A stretch of DNA of 64,000 bases from Aureimonas sp. OT7. GTDB taxonomy: Bacteria; Pseudomonadota; Alphaproteobacteria; Rhizobiales; Rhizobiaceae. Location of the stretch: NCBI RefSeq assembly GCF_014844055.1, contig NZ_CP062167.1:1379501-1443500 (forward strand), read 5' to 3'. The translations under genes and the position numbers were made by a program. Shown here in pieces: positions 28,521 through 40,789 of the stretch (positions are counted from its first letter, which is position 1; every line of letters begins with the position of its first letter). Below the pieces are notes generated by a model that did no database searches, was not told the DNA's origin, and saw nothing but the letters and a program-made list of their open reading frames with translations.

Positions 28521-29588
28521 ATGATCCAGAGCTACGGCTTTGCCTGCACAGCCGCCAATGAGCCGATGAAGCCTTGGAGCTTCGAGCGGCGCGACCTGCG
28601 CGACGACGATGTTCGCATCGAGATCACCCATTGCGGCGTCTGCCACTCCGATATCCACCAGGCCCGCAACGACTGGGGCATTGCCACCTATCCGCTGGTT
28701 CCCGGACACGAGATCGTCGGACGGGTGACCGAGGTCGGCCCCGCCGTCACGGCGTTCAAGCGGGGCGACAGCGTCGGCGTCGGCTGCATGGTCGATTCCT
28801 GCCAGGATTGCCCGTCCTGCGCCGATGGGCTGGAGCAGTACTGCGAAAAGGGAATGACGCAGACCTATGCCGACACGGACAAGCAGGACGGCTTGCCCAC
28901 CTATGGCGGCTACTCCGACCAGATCATCGTGCGTGAGAAGTTCGTGTTGCGCATGCCCGAGGGGCTGGACCTGGCCGCCGCGGCGCCCCTCCTGTGCGCC
29001 GGTATCACGACCTATTCGCCGCTGCGCCACTGGAAGGTGGGCAAGGGACACAAGCTCGGCGTCGTCGGCCTCGGCGGGCTGGGGCATATGGCGATCAAGT
29101 TCGGTGTGGCGCTCGGCGCGGAGGTGACGCTGTTCACCCGCTCGAAGTCGAAGGAGGCGGAGGCCCGCGCGCTCGGGGTACACCATGTGGTGCTGTCGAC
29201 CGATGAGGAGCAGATGAATGCGGTGGCCGGAACGCTGGATTTCGTATTGAACACCGTGCCCGTGCCGCACGACCTGAACCCGTATTCCAACGCCCTCAAG
29301 CGTGACGGCACGCAGATCATCGTGGGCGTGCTGGAGCCCATCGAGCCGCCGGTCGCCGGCTTCCCGCTGATCTTCCGGCGCCGGTCGCTGGCGGGATCGC
29401 TGATCGGTGGTATCGCCGAGACGCAGGAAATGCTAGATTTCTGCGCCGAGCACGGCATCGTCTGCGATATCGAGATGATCCGCATAAAGGATATCAACGA
29501 AGCTTTCGAGCGGACCGTCAAGGGCGACGTGCACTACCGCTTCGTCATCGACATGGCGTCGCTGGACGAGACGCGCGCGGCCGCCTGA
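28521..29588 (+). CDS. Zinc-dependent NAD(P) alcohol dehydrogenase, YahK/CAD type
   Basis: A 355-residue medium-chain dehydrogenase. The catalytic zinc site has CGVCHSDIHQ and GHEIVGRV; the structural zinc lobe has four Cys in CQDCPSCADGLEQYC. The Rossmann motif is GVVGLGGLGHMAIKFG near residue 186, of the NADP-leaning cinnamyl-alcohol/YahK type. Substrate is probably a broad range of aldehydes. The frame is open from 27876, but the ATG at 28521 gives the family N-terminus. Its 3' end overlaps an antisense pseudogene remnant by 55 bp. Confidence 0.93.
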   Translation: MIQSYGFACTAANEPMKPWSFERRDLRDDDVRIEITHCGVCHSDIHQARNDWGIATYPLVPGHEIVGRVTEVGPAVTAFKRGDSVGVGCMVDSCQDCPSCADGLEQYCEKGMTQTYADTDKQDGLPTYGGYSDQIIVREKFVLRMPEGLDLAAAAPLLCAGITTYSPLRHWKVGKGHKLGVVGLGGLGHMAIKFGVALGAEVTLFTRSKSKEAEARALGVHHVVLSTDEEQMNAVAGTLDFVLNTVPVPHDLNPYSNALKRDGTQIIVGVLEPIEPPVAGFPLIFRRRSLAGSLIGGIAETQEMLDFCAEHGIVCDIEMIRIKDINEAFERTVKGDVHYRFVIDMASLDETRAAA

Positions 29589-29734
29589 GCGCGGACGTCC
29601 TGGAACGCCGCAGCGATGAGACTGCGCGTATAATCGGCCTTGGGGCGGATGAAGATGTCGTCCGTCCCGCCTTCCTCCATCAGCCTGCCGTCCTTCATGA
29701 CCATGATATGGTCCGACATGGCGCGCACGACGTG
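29534..29734 (-). pseudogene. Remnant of a peptide ABC-transporter ATPase (YejF-like)
   Basis: About 50 codons matching the C-terminal end of oligopeptide-type ABC ATPases: VVRAMSDHIMVMKDG, EEGGTDDIF and DYTRSLIAAAFQD. In intact proteins the VVRAM segment directly follows the H-loop (SHD). Here the similarity ends at HVVRAM, 1-2 bp from the stop codon of the neighbouring regulator, so the other ~90% has been lost. The 3' part runs antisense into the dehydrogenase gene. It is not expected to be functional. Confidence 0.75.
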
Positions 29735-29735
29735 G

Positions 29736-30176
29736 TTAGGCCGACGACCGGTCGACCTTCGTTGCCAGGATCACGGATGTCTGCGTGCGTTCGACGCCGT
29801 CGAGCTCTCCGATCCTGTCCAGCACGGCGTCGAGGGCGGCGACGGACCCGGCCGCGACGATGGCGATCAGGTCGACCTCGCCGCTGACGGAATGGAGCAT
29901 GCGCACCTCGGCCATGTCGGTCAGTTCCGCGATGGTGCGGGCCGCCTGCTTGGGGCGCACCGTAATCAGCACATGGGCCTTCACCAGATGCCGCTCGACC
30001 TGCTCCCCAAGCCGTACGGTGTAGCCGGAGATGATGTTTGCACGCTCGAGCCGCTCGATACGCGCCTGCACCGTCGTCCGCGAGAGGCTAAGGCGCCGCG
30101 CAAGGTCGGCCACCGGAGTCCGGGCGTTGTCGGCCAGAAGCGCAAGTAACGCTTCGTCCCTCGGGGAAATCTGCAT
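29736..30176 (-). CDS. Lrp/AsnC family transcriptional regulator
   Basis: 146 residues from the ATG at 30176 (MQISPRDEALLALLADNARTP). The N-terminal helix-turn-helix is VADLARRLSLSRTTVQARIERLERANIISG, and the C-terminal effector (RAM) domain runs from about residue 60. It is divergent from the saccharopine dehydrogenase-like gene, the classic position of an Lrp-type regulator of a lysine or other amino-acid catabolic gene. The frame is open further upstream to 30257, but family similarity starts at MQISPRD. Confidence 0.9.
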   Translation of the reverse strand: MQISPRDEALLALLADNARTPVADLARRLSLSRTTVQARIERLERANIISGYTVRLGEQVERHLVKAHVLITVRPKQAARTIAELTDMAEVRMLHSVSGEVDLIAIVAAGSVAALDAVLDRIGELDGVERTQTSVILATKVDRSSA

Positions 30177-30302
30177 AGTGACGAAACCAATCGGCGATCT
30201 GTCTGAATTTATCGTCGAAATATAGAATTTGACGGTTTGATCTGTAAAGCCTGGCATGGCCCATTGAGGGGACGATCGGTCGCATCAGTCGGAGGTGTGT
30301 TC
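30177..30302 (+). promoter_or_regulatory. Divergent promoter region, lrp / saccharopine dehydrogenase-like
   Basis: A 126-bp gap with an AT-rich core (about 30205-30240: GAATTTATCGTCGAAATATA and flanks) in otherwise GC-rich sequence. Two AATT/GAATTT blocks spaced about two helical turns could be Lrp-type half sites. No -10/-35 pair was confidently read. Confidence 0.4.
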
Positions 30303-31424
30303 ATGCGCGATATCGTCGTCATCGGAGCTGGAAAGATTGGCTCGGCCATCGCCGCGATGCTGGCCGAGACAGGAGACTATCGCGTCACGGTAGCGGATCG
30401 CGACGTGGCGGCCGCCGCGGCGGGCGCCCGCCATCCGAATGTCGAACCGGCCAGCGTCGATATCCGCAACGAGGCCGGGCTGCGCGCGCTTCTGAAAGGG
30501 CGCCATGCCGTCCTCAGCGCCGCCCCCTTCCACCTGACGATCGCTATCGCGGAGGCCGCCGCGGCCAGCGGCGTGCATTACCTGGACCTGACGGAAGACG
30601 TCGCATCCACACGCCGTGTGACGGAACTGGCCAAAGGCAGCGCTGCCGCCTTCATCCCGCAATGCGGGCTTGCACCAGGCTTCATATCGATTGCGGCCAA
30701 CGCCCTGGCGGGCAGGTTCGATACGCTGGATACGATGCGTTTGCGGGTGGGTGCGCTGCCGGAGTTTCCGTCGAACGCGCTCGGCTACAACCTGACGTGG
30801 AGCACGGATGGCGTCATCAACGAATATATCGAGCCTTGCGAGGCCATCGTCGATGGCCGCAAGATCCTCGTGCCGGCCATGGAAGAGCTGGAGATGCTGT
30901 CCATTGACGGTACGCAATACGAGGCCTTCAACACGTCGGGCGGCCTGGGCTCGCTCTGCGAAACCTATGCCGGCAAGGTCCGTTCGCTGAACTACCGCAC
31001 CATACGCTATCCCGGCCACGCCGCGATCATGAAGACGCTGCTCAACGATCTTGGCCTCAGGCATCGCCGCGCGGTGTTGAAGGACATCCTGGAGCACGCG
31101 CTTCCCGCCACCCGCCAGGACGTGGTGGTCACATTCGCCACCGTCACCGGAATGCGGAACGGGCGCCTGATGCAGGAGACCGATGCACGCCGTATCCATA
31201 GCGGGCTCATCGCCGGGGAACTGCATAGCGCCATCCAGATCACCACGGCAGCCGGCATCTGCGCGGTGCTGGATCTTCTGTCGGCGGGCATCCTGCCGCA
31301 AAGGGGCTTCGTGCGGCAGGAGGACGTGCCGTTCGATGTCTTCCTGGCCAACCGGTTCGGCCGCCGCTATGCCGCGAAGGGCGTGGTGGACGGCACGTCC
31401 GAGCGGCTGCGCGACGCGGCGTAA
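30303..31424 (+). CDS. Saccharopine dehydrogenase-like / lysine 6-dehydrogenase-like oxidoreductase
   Basis: A 373-residue NAD(P)-dependent oxidoreductase. It begins MRDIVVIGAGKIGSAIAAML with the Rossmann fingerprint; CGLAPGFISIAANAL near residue 121 and the C-terminal domain (LNYRTIRYPGHAAIMKTLLND) match saccharopine dehydrogenase-like proteins, including lysine 6-dehydrogenases. It may therefore act in lysine degradation. The divergent Lrp regulator supports an amino-acid catabolic role. ATG at 30303 is chosen over earlier in-frame starts because the Rossmann motif follows at once. Confidence 0.85.
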   Translation: MRDIVVIGAGKIGSAIAAMLAETGDYRVTVADRDVAAAAAGARHPNVEPASVDIRNEAGLRALLKGRHAVLSAAPFHLTIAIAEAAAASGVHYLDLTEDVASTRRVTELAKGSAAAFIPQCGLAPGFISIAANALAGRFDTLDTMRLRVGALPEFPSNALGYNLTWSTDGVINEYIEPCEAIVDGRKILVPAMEELEMLSIDGTQYEAFNTSGGLGSLCETYAGKVRSLNYRTIRYPGHAAIMKTLLNDLGLRHRRAVLKDILEHALPATRQDVVVTFATVTGMRNGRLMQETDARRIHSGLIAGELHSAIQITTAAGICAVLDLLSAGILPQRGFVRQEDVPFDVFLANRFGRRYAAKGVVDGTSERLRDAA

Positions 31425-31431
31425 CGGCGGA

Positions 31432-32907
31432 TCATGTCCAGAAGGGCTTGGCCGCCCGGATCGCTTCATGGGCGCGGGCGGCCTCGGCCAGAAGATCGTC
31501 CCGCTGGTCCCCGCCGACATGCCGGGCGATCTGCGAAGCGGCGTCCGCGCCGAGATCGAGCCGCGTGATCGTCTGCGAGGCGCCCGCCATGTCGTTCAGC
31601 GCGCCAAGCGCTTCCTGAAGGGTTTCCAGAGCGTCGAGAAGGCGCTTCCGGCGCTTGCGGCTTCGCTTGTCGTCGAATAGCGGCGCATAGAATTCCGTGG
31701 CATAGCGCAGGCGCTTCGCCATCTTACGCAAGTCATGCCGCGCCTCGTCATCCAGCGCGGCGAGGTGGCGTCCTGCCTTTCGAACCCGCTTGAACTGGCG
31801 GGAGAGTATCTGCGAGGAGGACTCCCGGGCCGGTGCCTGCCGAAGCTCCTGCGTGTCGGCAGAGGTGGTCCAGTCGCCAAAGGACAGCCATTCCGAAATG
31901 TCGAGCAGAAGCGCCCGGGTCCGTTGCGACTTCAGCGTCTTTGCCGCGCGCTCGTAGGCGCTCCGGCGTGCCTGCTCCACCGGTGCCAGATAGGCCGAAC
32001 CTTCCATGCGGGCGGCCAGCACATCGAGGTCGCGCGCCTCGCCCAGCGTGGAGCCGAGATCGCGAAAGGCCGAACGGATTGCCGAAAGCCGCTCTCCGGC
32101 CAGCATCTCCTTATGTATGGAAAGGGCCGAACGCAGCCGGCGGATCGCCACACGGGCCTGGTGCAGCGCCGCGGGATAGGTCGGGTCCACCTGCATCTCG
32201 TTCACGCGAAACTGGCGCAGGCAGGCCGAGGCGATCCGCTGAAAGGCAAGCTGGCTGCTCATGCCTTCCGAAAGCGTCGCGGCCTGCGACCGGACAGCGT
32301 GGCGGACCGGCCCGAGAAGCCGGTGGCCGCGCTCTGCCTTGGTCATCACGCCGGGCCACACGGGAACCACCCCGTCGATCCGTCGGGCCAGCGCGAACAG
32401 GTCCGCGGCTTCGCCGGCCTTCAACTCGATCTCGATCTCGCAGACCGGCGCCTGGCGGTCGCCCGCCCGCACGTGGCCCCTGTCCAGCACGACCTCGCAC
32501 ACGGAATCGCCCTGCGAAAGGGTCCAGCTGCGGCGCTCCACATCGACTTCGAACAGCGGCGCTACCATCTGCAGGCGATCGCCCAGGCCTTGCCAGATGG
32601 GGCGTTCGTCATCGAGCATCGGCTCGGGGCCGGGCAACTCGCGCTCCCATTCCGGGCGCGCCATCAACCCGGCCGCTTCGTTGCCGAAGGCCTTCACCGT
32701 CTGGATGAACGTTCCGCCGCTTTCCCGCACGCGCATCGAAAAGCCGGCCTTGGCAAGGTCGAGTGCCGGCGTATCGAAATAGACGCTATGCATGGTCCGG
32801 ACTTGATCCGGACTACCGAACAGGTCGGACTCCACGAGCCTGTCCGCCCCCGCCGGGTCGATCAGGAGCTTGAGCTCGATCTCATGGCCATTGGAGGGGA
32901 AGGACAT
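31432..32907 (-). CDS. CYTH-CHAD domain protein (inorganic triphosphatase-like)
   Basis: 491 residues in two domains. Residues 1-210 are a CYTH triphosphate tunnel with the ExExK signature in HEIELKLLID and several paired acidic/basic strands (CEIEIELKAGE). Residues ~225-490 are a helical CHAD domain rich in conserved His and Arg (LHQARVAIRRLRSAL, HDLRKMAKRLRYATEF). Related E. coli YgiF is an inorganic triphosphatase; CHAD domains bind polyphosphate. It ends 9 bp before the DUF2093 gene's region and probably follows it on the same transcript. Confidence 0.9.
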   Translation of the reverse strand: MSFPSNGHEIELKLLIDPAGADRLVESDLFGSPDQVRTMHSVYFDTPALDLAKAGFSMRVRESGGTFIQTVKAFGNEAAGLMARPEWERELPGPEPMLDDERPIWQGLGDRLQMVAPLFEVDVERRSWTLSQGDSVCEVVLDRGHVRAGDRQAPVCEIEIELKAGEAADLFALARRIDGVVPVWPGVMTKAERGHRLLGPVRHAVRSQAATLSEGMSSQLAFQRIASACLRQFRVNEMQVDPTYPAALHQARVAIRRLRSALSIHKEMLAGERLSAIRSAFRDLGSTLGEARDLDVLAARMEGSAYLAPVEQARRSAYERAAKTLKSQRTRALLLDISEWLSFGDWTTSADTQELRQAPARESSSQILSRQFKRVRKAGRHLAALDDEARHDLRKMAKRLRYATEFYAPLFDDKRSRKRRKRLLDALETLQEALGALNDMAGASQTITRLDLGADAASQIARHVGGDQRDDLLAEAARAHEAIRAAKPFWT

Positions 32908-32916
32908 GCGCGTGCC

Positions 32917-33150
32917 CTAGCCGGTGGCGCGGCCGAGAGACGGGTTGATCTCCAGCTCGCGTTTCAGGCTGGCGGCCGCGTCGACATAGGCTTCCTGCCG
33001 AGCGACGCTCCAGTAGCGCAGGAGGTCGAGGGGGATCGGTTGCCCCGTCACGGCGCAAAGCACGTAGGCGCCGGGGCGCACGACCTCGAAATCCCCGTCC
33101 AGATAGTTGATCCTGGCTTCCCCGCCGCCGTCCATGCGGTTCATCATCAC
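32917..33150 (-). CDS. DUF2093 family protein
   Basis: A 77-residue conserved alphaproteobacterial protein with the family segments INYLDGDFEVVRPGAYVLCAVTG and IPLDLLRYWSVARQEAY. Function unknown; no signal or membrane segment. It lies between mutL and the CYTH-CHAD gene on the same strand, 9 bp before the latter. Confidence 0.88.
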   Translation of the reverse strand: MMMNRMDGGGEARINYLDGDFEVVRPGAYVLCAVTGQPIPLDLLRYWSVARQEAYVDAAASLKRELEINPSLGRATG

Positions 33151-33212
33151 CGTGGCTTTCCCGTTCGCATTCGATGTCGCGGCTATGGTTCAATCAGGTC
33201 GGCGGTGCATCG

Positions 33213-35057
33213 TCAACGCCGACCGAACAGGCGCTCGATATCGACTTTCCTGAGCTCGATATAGGTGGGCCGTCCGTGATTGCATTGCCCGGAGCCTGGG
33301 GTGCGCTCCATTTCGCGCAGAAGGGCGTTCATTTCGTCGGCCCGCAGGGCGCGGCCCGACCGGACCGATCCATGGCACGCCATGGTGGCGGCTACGTGAT
33401 CGATGCGGGCCTTCAGCCCGTCCGTCGTATCGGACCCGGCCAACTCGTCGGCCAGATCGCGGACCAGTTGCGTGGCGTCGACCTGCCCAAGCATGGCGGG
33501 CACTTCGCGCACGGCGATCGCGCCCGGGCCGAAGCGCTCCAGGCACAGGCCGAAACGCTGGAGCGTCTCTGCCGCATCCATCAGCCGGTCCACGTCGGCC
33601 TCGGGCAGGTCCACGATCTCCGGGATCAGCAGCATCTGGGCCGGCAGCGGCCTGTCGTGCAAGGCCGTCTTCAGGGCCTCGTAGACCAGGCGCTCATGGG
33701 CTGCATGCTGGTCCACGATCACCAGGCTGTCGGACGTTTCCGCCACGATGAACGCCTTGTCGATTTGCGCGCGTGCCGCTCCCAGCGGAAAGGTTTCGTC
33801 GGTCGTCTCCGCCGCCTGCTCGCCGACGCGGGCCGAGGGTGCGAGGGGCGGCATCCCGCCCATGGGGCCGGGGCTCGACAGACCATGAGCCGTGTTGCCG
33901 AGCGGGCGGAAGGGTGAGGTGGCCGGCGTATAGCCGGTGGGTCTCGGCTCCGGCCTGTCGTGCGGGGCATTCGACCCGAAATCGAGCTTCTGCGTCGTCG
34001 TGGCGGGGCGGAAGGCCGCCAGCATCGCTTCCGCGCCACTGGTGGTGGATCGCAGTCCGCCATCGGCCAGCCGTGCGCGGATGGCGCCCACGACCAGCCC
34101 GCGCACCAGTCCCGGATCGCGGAAGCGGACATCCGCCTTGGCTGGATGCACGTTGACGTCGACGTCGCGCGGATCGATGGTCAGGAACAGCGCGGCCACG
34201 GCGTGCCTGTCCCTGGCCATGGCGTCCATGTAGGCGCCCCGCATGGCCGACAGCAGCATCTTGTCGCGCACCGGACGGCCGTTGACGTAGAAGAACTGGT
34301 AAAGCGCGTTGCCGCGATTGAAATTGGGCAGCCCCGCAAAGCCCGTCAGGCCCACCCCCTCGCGCAGGGCGTCGAGCTCGAGCGCGTTGTCGGCGAAATC
34401 CTGTCCGATCACGTCGGCAATGCGCGCCAGGGGGTCGGACGCCGCCTCGTAGACCGTAGGGGTACGGTCCTCTCCCGTCAGCTCGAAGCGGACAGCCGGA
34501 AAGGCCAAGGCGATCCGGCGCACGACATCGGTGATGGCGCCGCTTTCCGCCCGTTCGCCCTTCAGGAATTTCAGCCGCGCCGGGATGGAGTAGAAGAGGT
34601 CGCGCACCTCCACCACCGTACCCTGCGACAGGGCGGCCGGGCGCGGCCCCTGCAGGACGCCGTTCTCCACGCGGATCTCGGCGGCGTCCGCCGCGTTTGC
34701 CGGCCGCGAACGGATCGACAGCCGCGCCACCGAGCCGATGGAGGGCAGCGCCTCGCCCCGGAAGCCGAGCGTCGCGATATCGTGCAGGCTGTCGGCAAGC
34801 TTGGACGTGCAATGCCGCCGCACCGCCAGCGGCAGTTCCTCCGCCGGAATGCCGCAGCCATCGTCGCTCACGCGCAGCAGGCTTTTGCCGCCGCCCGCCG
34901 TGACGATGGAAATGCGCCTTGCCCCTGCGTCGAGCGCGTTTTCCACCAGTTCCTTGACGACGCTGGCCGGCCGCTCGACCACTTCGCCGGCAGCGATCTG
35001 GTCGATCATATGTTCGGATAGCTGGCGGATGGTCATCGCGTCGTCGGGCCGGGTCAC
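33213..35057 (-). CDS. mutL: DNA mismatch repair protein MutL
   Basis: 614 residues. The GHKL ATPase core has [19 protein letters not shown] and [15 protein letters not shown]. The C-terminal domain has [12 protein letters not shown], the endonuclease motif DQHA(X)2E(X)4E, so this is a nicking MutL as expected where MutH is absent. The central ~350-430 linker is Pro-rich and variable. It starts 23 bp after glgX on the same strand, so it may be transcribed with it. MutS is not in the window. Confidence 0.96.
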   Translation of the reverse strand: MTRPDDAMTIRQLSEHMIDQIAAGEVVERPASVVKELVENALDAGARRISIVTAGGGKSLLRVSDDGCGIPAEELPLAVRRHCTSKLADSLHDIATLGFRGEALPSIGSVARLSIRSRPANAADAAEIRVENGVLQGPRPAALSQGTVVEVRDLFYSIPARLKFLKGERAESGAITDVVRRIALAFPAVRFELTGEDRTPTVYEAASDPLARIADVIGQDFADNALELDALREGVGLTGFAGLPNFNRGNALYQFFYVNGRPVRDKMLLSAMRGAYMDAMARDRHAVAALFLTIDPRDVDVNVHPAKADVRFRDPGLVRGLVVGAIRARLADGGLRSTTSGAEAMLAAFRPATTTQKLDFGSNAPHDRPEPRPTGYTPATSPFRPLGNTAHGLSSPGPMGGMPPLAPSARVGEQAAETTDETFPLGAARAQIDKAFIVAETSDSLVIVDQHAAHERLVYEALKTALHDRPLPAQMLLIPEIVDLPEADVDRLMDAAETLQRFGLCLERFGPGAIAVREVPAMLGQVDATQLVRDLADELAGSDTTDGLKARIDHVAATMACHGSVRSGRALRADEMNALLREMERTPGSGQCNHGRPTYIELRKVDIERLFGRR

Positions 35058-35080
35058 TCGGATTCCGCCAACCTAAGAGG

Positions 35081-37126
35081 TCAGGCAGCCGATTGCGATG
35101 GGTCGCCCGCTTCTTCCACCAGAATCGTCACCGAGCGGGGCCCGACCCGCAGCATGTCCGATACCGTGGCTTCCCCCGCTTCCGGCGTGTCGGAACGCAG
35201 CTTCACCACCAGCCTTCGGCCCGGCCGGGCCGGCGGCAGGGCCATCAGCGCTTCGCCCATGCCGGCGTTGAAGACGACGAGCACCCCGTCGTCGGCGCGC
35301 CGCAGAAACAGGCCGAGAAGACGGCGGTCCGCCTGCTGCCATCCGTCGATGGTCAGGATGCCGTCTTCTCCGTACCAGGTAGCGTCGGGCAGGTCGCACC
35401 CCTCGGTCGGCTCGCCGCTCAGCCAGGCGTCCGCCGACAAGGCCGCGTGGCGGGCCCGCAACGCGGCGAGACGGGCGGTGAAGTCGGCCTGCGCCCGATC
35501 GGCGGCTGCCCAGTCCAGCCAGGACAGGTCGTTGTCCTGTGCATAGGCGTTGTTGTTGCCGCCTTGCGTTCGGCCGAATTCGTCGCCGGCCGTCAGCATC
35601 GGGGTTCCGCGCGCCACGAACAGCGTTGCCAGAAGGGCGCGGATATCGCGCCTGCGCGCCTCGATCACCGCCGCGTCCCGGGTGAAGCCCTCGACGCCCC
35701 AGTTCCACGAATGGTTCTCATTGTGCCCGTCGCGGTTTTCCTCGCCGTTCGCCTCGTTGTGCTTGCGCTCGTAGGCGACGATATCGGCAAGCGAGAACCC
35801 GTCATGCGCGGCGATGAAGTTGACGCCGGCGGAGGGAAGGCGTCCATTGCGCTGGAACAGGTCGGCCGAGCCGGCAAGACGTGTCGCCACGGCGCCAACC
35901 ATCGCGTCCTCGCCCTTCCAGAAGCGGCGGATATCGTCCCGGAAGCGATCCTGCCATTCGTGGTAGGGCGGCTTGAAATTGCCGAGCTGGTAGCCGCCGG
36001 GGCCGATATCCCAGGGCTCCATCACATGGATGCGGTCGCAAAGGATCGGGTCTTCGGCGATCTGCCGCAGCAAAGGTGCGTCGGGTTCGAAATAACCGGT
36101 TTCGGTGCGTCCGAGCACCGTGCCGAGATCGTAGCGGAAACCGTCGACGCCGGCCGCCTGCACCATCAGCCGCAGGGCGTCGAGCGCCATGCGGCCGACC
36201 GGCCCGCGCTCCAGCGCCAGCGTATTGCCACAGCCCGTATCGTTGACGAGCAGGCCGGGGTCGTCCGGATGGGTGCGGTAATAGAGGCGGTTGTCCAGTC
36301 CGCGATAGGAGAGGGTGGGGCCGAACTCGTCGCTCTCGCCCGAATGGTTCAGGACGACATCGACCAGCACGCGGATGCCGCGCGCATGGAACGCGTCCAC
36401 GACGCGGCGCAACTCGCCATAGCCACCGGGGGCAAGGCGCGGGTCGAGCGCCATGTGGGTCACGGGATTATAACCCCAGGCATTGCGCAGGCCGAGCGCG
36501 TGGAGATGCCGCTCGTCGATCCAGCCGCACAAGGGCATCAGCTCTACCGTCTGGACGCCGAGCCCGGCGACATGGTCCATCAGCGCCGGCTCCGCCAGCG
36601 CGGCGAGTGTGCCGCGCAGACTGGGGGCGATGCCGTCATGACGCATGGAAAAGCCGCGCACCGGCAATTCATAGGTGAAGCCCGGGATGCTCGGCGGCAT
36701 CGGCGCGGCATCGAGCGGAAGGTCCGTCACGATGGCCCTTGGGACGAGCGAAGCCGTATCGACCGCGGCATCGGGCGGCGCGGACAGGCGTGGATCGTAG
36801 GCATATGGCCTGTCCAGCGCAATCGCATACGGATCGACCAGCAGCTTTGCCGGGTCGAAGCGGTGGCCGCTGGCCGGCTGCCAGGGGCCGTAAGCGCGAT
36901 AGCCGTAGAGGGCGCCGGCCTTCAGGCCGGGTACGAAGCCGAAGAAGACGTCGCCCTGGCGCCCCGGCAGCGCCAGGCGCCGGTTTTCGCGCGTCATGCC
37001 CCCCTCGAACAGGCAGAGCTCCATCCTGTCCGCATGGCGCGATACGATGGAGACGTGGGCACCGTCGCCATCCACGACCGCGCCCAGGCGTGGCGGCAGG
37101 CCCCGTTCGGCGGTGATGCCGGTCAA
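35081..37126 (-). CDS. glgX: Glycogen debranching enzyme GlgX
   Basis: Isoamylase-type GH13 debranching enzyme, 681 residues. It has an N-terminal CBM48-like part and the (beta/alpha)8 core: VLVDVVLNHSGE, GFRYDLGTVLGR (nucleophile Asp), VMEPWDIGPGGYQLG (Glu) and IAAHDGFSLADIV. The frame is open further upstream, but similarity starts at the TTG at 37126, which overlaps the upstream DUF2585 stop as TTGA. That indicates translational coupling and gives normal GlgX length. It is the last gene of the glgC-glgA-pgm-DUF2585-glgX run. Confidence 0.93.
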   Translation of the reverse strand: MTGITAERGLPPRLGAVVDGDGAHVSIVSRHADRMELCLFEGGMTRENRRLALPGRQGDVFFGFVPGLKAGALYGYRAYGPWQPASGHRFDPAKLLVDPYAIALDRPYAYDPRLSAPPDAAVDTASLVPRAIVTDLPLDAAPMPPSIPGFTYELPVRGFSMRHDGIAPSLRGTLAALAEPALMDHVAGLGVQTVELMPLCGWIDERHLHALGLRNAWGYNPVTHMALDPRLAPGGYGELRRVVDAFHARGIRVLVDVVLNHSGESDEFGPTLSYRGLDNRLYYRTHPDDPGLLVNDTGCGNTLALERGPVGRMALDALRLMVQAAGVDGFRYDLGTVLGRTETGYFEPDAPLLRQIAEDPILCDRIHVMEPWDIGPGGYQLGNFKPPYHEWQDRFRDDIRRFWKGEDAMVGAVATRLAGSADLFQRNGRLPSAGVNFIAAHDGFSLADIVAYERKHNEANGEENRDGHNENHSWNWGVEGFTRDAAVIEARRRDIRALLATLFVARGTPMLTAGDEFGRTQGGNNNAYAQDNDLSWLDWAAADRAQADFTARLAALRARHAALSADAWLSGEPTEGCDLPDATWYGEDGILTIDGWQQADRRLLGLFLRRADDGVLVVFNAGMGEALMALPPARPGRRLVVKLRSDTPEAGEATVSDMLRVGPRSVTILVEEAGDPSQSAA

Positions 37127-37695
37127 GCGCCGCCCTGCCACGCCCGGATCCAGTCCTGCGGCCATACCAGCATGATGACGTTGAGCGTCAGGTTGTCGCG
37201 GATCATGTATCCGGTGAACAGCTCGAAGAAGATCGCGATGGCGACTGTCACCCAGACCGGCAGGCGGCCCGCCAGAAGGAATCCGGCGATCATGAAGCCG
37301 ATGTCGGATACGGAGTTGAGCACGCTGTCGCCGAAATAGTCGAGCGCGATTGTGGAGTCCCGATAGCGCGCGATGACCGCGTCGGTATTTTCGACGATCT
37401 CCCAGCCGGCCTCGATGATGGTGGCGATGAACAGGCGCCAGCCCATGCTCTTGTTGCGGCTGATGAGCCAAAGGAACCAATAGAAGATGAAGCCGTGGAT
37501 GAGGTGCGAGGGCGAGTACCAGTCCGACAGGTGCTGCGAGTTTTCGGAACTGGCGACCGCGCCATGCCAAAGCCTGACCGATCCGCATTCGCAGATGGGG
37601 ACGCGGCCCATGAAAAGAAGGATGGCGGCGGCGGCGACGACGACGCCGAGCGTCGCCAGCCACCACCGCCCATCTATGCGACGGGTGCCCTCCAT
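37123..37695 (-). CDS. DUF2585 / UPF0314 inner-membrane protein
   Basis: A 190-residue protein with about five hydrophobic segments (for example WWLATLGVVVAAAAILLFMG, the LIHGFIFYWFLWLI stretch and WVTVAIAIFFELFTGYM). It holds the conserved segments SHLIHGFIF and EAGWEIVENTD of the UPF0314 family. Function unknown. It sits between pgm (11 bp) and glgX (4-bp overlap), which suggests co-expression with glycogen genes but does not prove a role in glycogen metabolism. Confidence 0.9.
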   Translation of the reverse strand: MEGTRRIDGRWWLATLGVVVAAAAILLFMGRVPICECGSVRLWHGAVASSENSQHLSDWYSPSHLIHGFIFYWFLWLISRNKSMGWRLFIATIIEAGWEIVENTDAVIARYRDSTIALDYFGDSVLNSVSDIGFMIAGFLLAGRLPVWVTVAIAIFFELFTGYMIRDNLTLNVIMLVWPQDWIRAWQGGA

Positions 37696-37706
37696 GGCCG
37701 TCCCCG

Positions 37707-40781
<3,075 letters not shown>

Positions 40782-40789
<8 letters not shown>

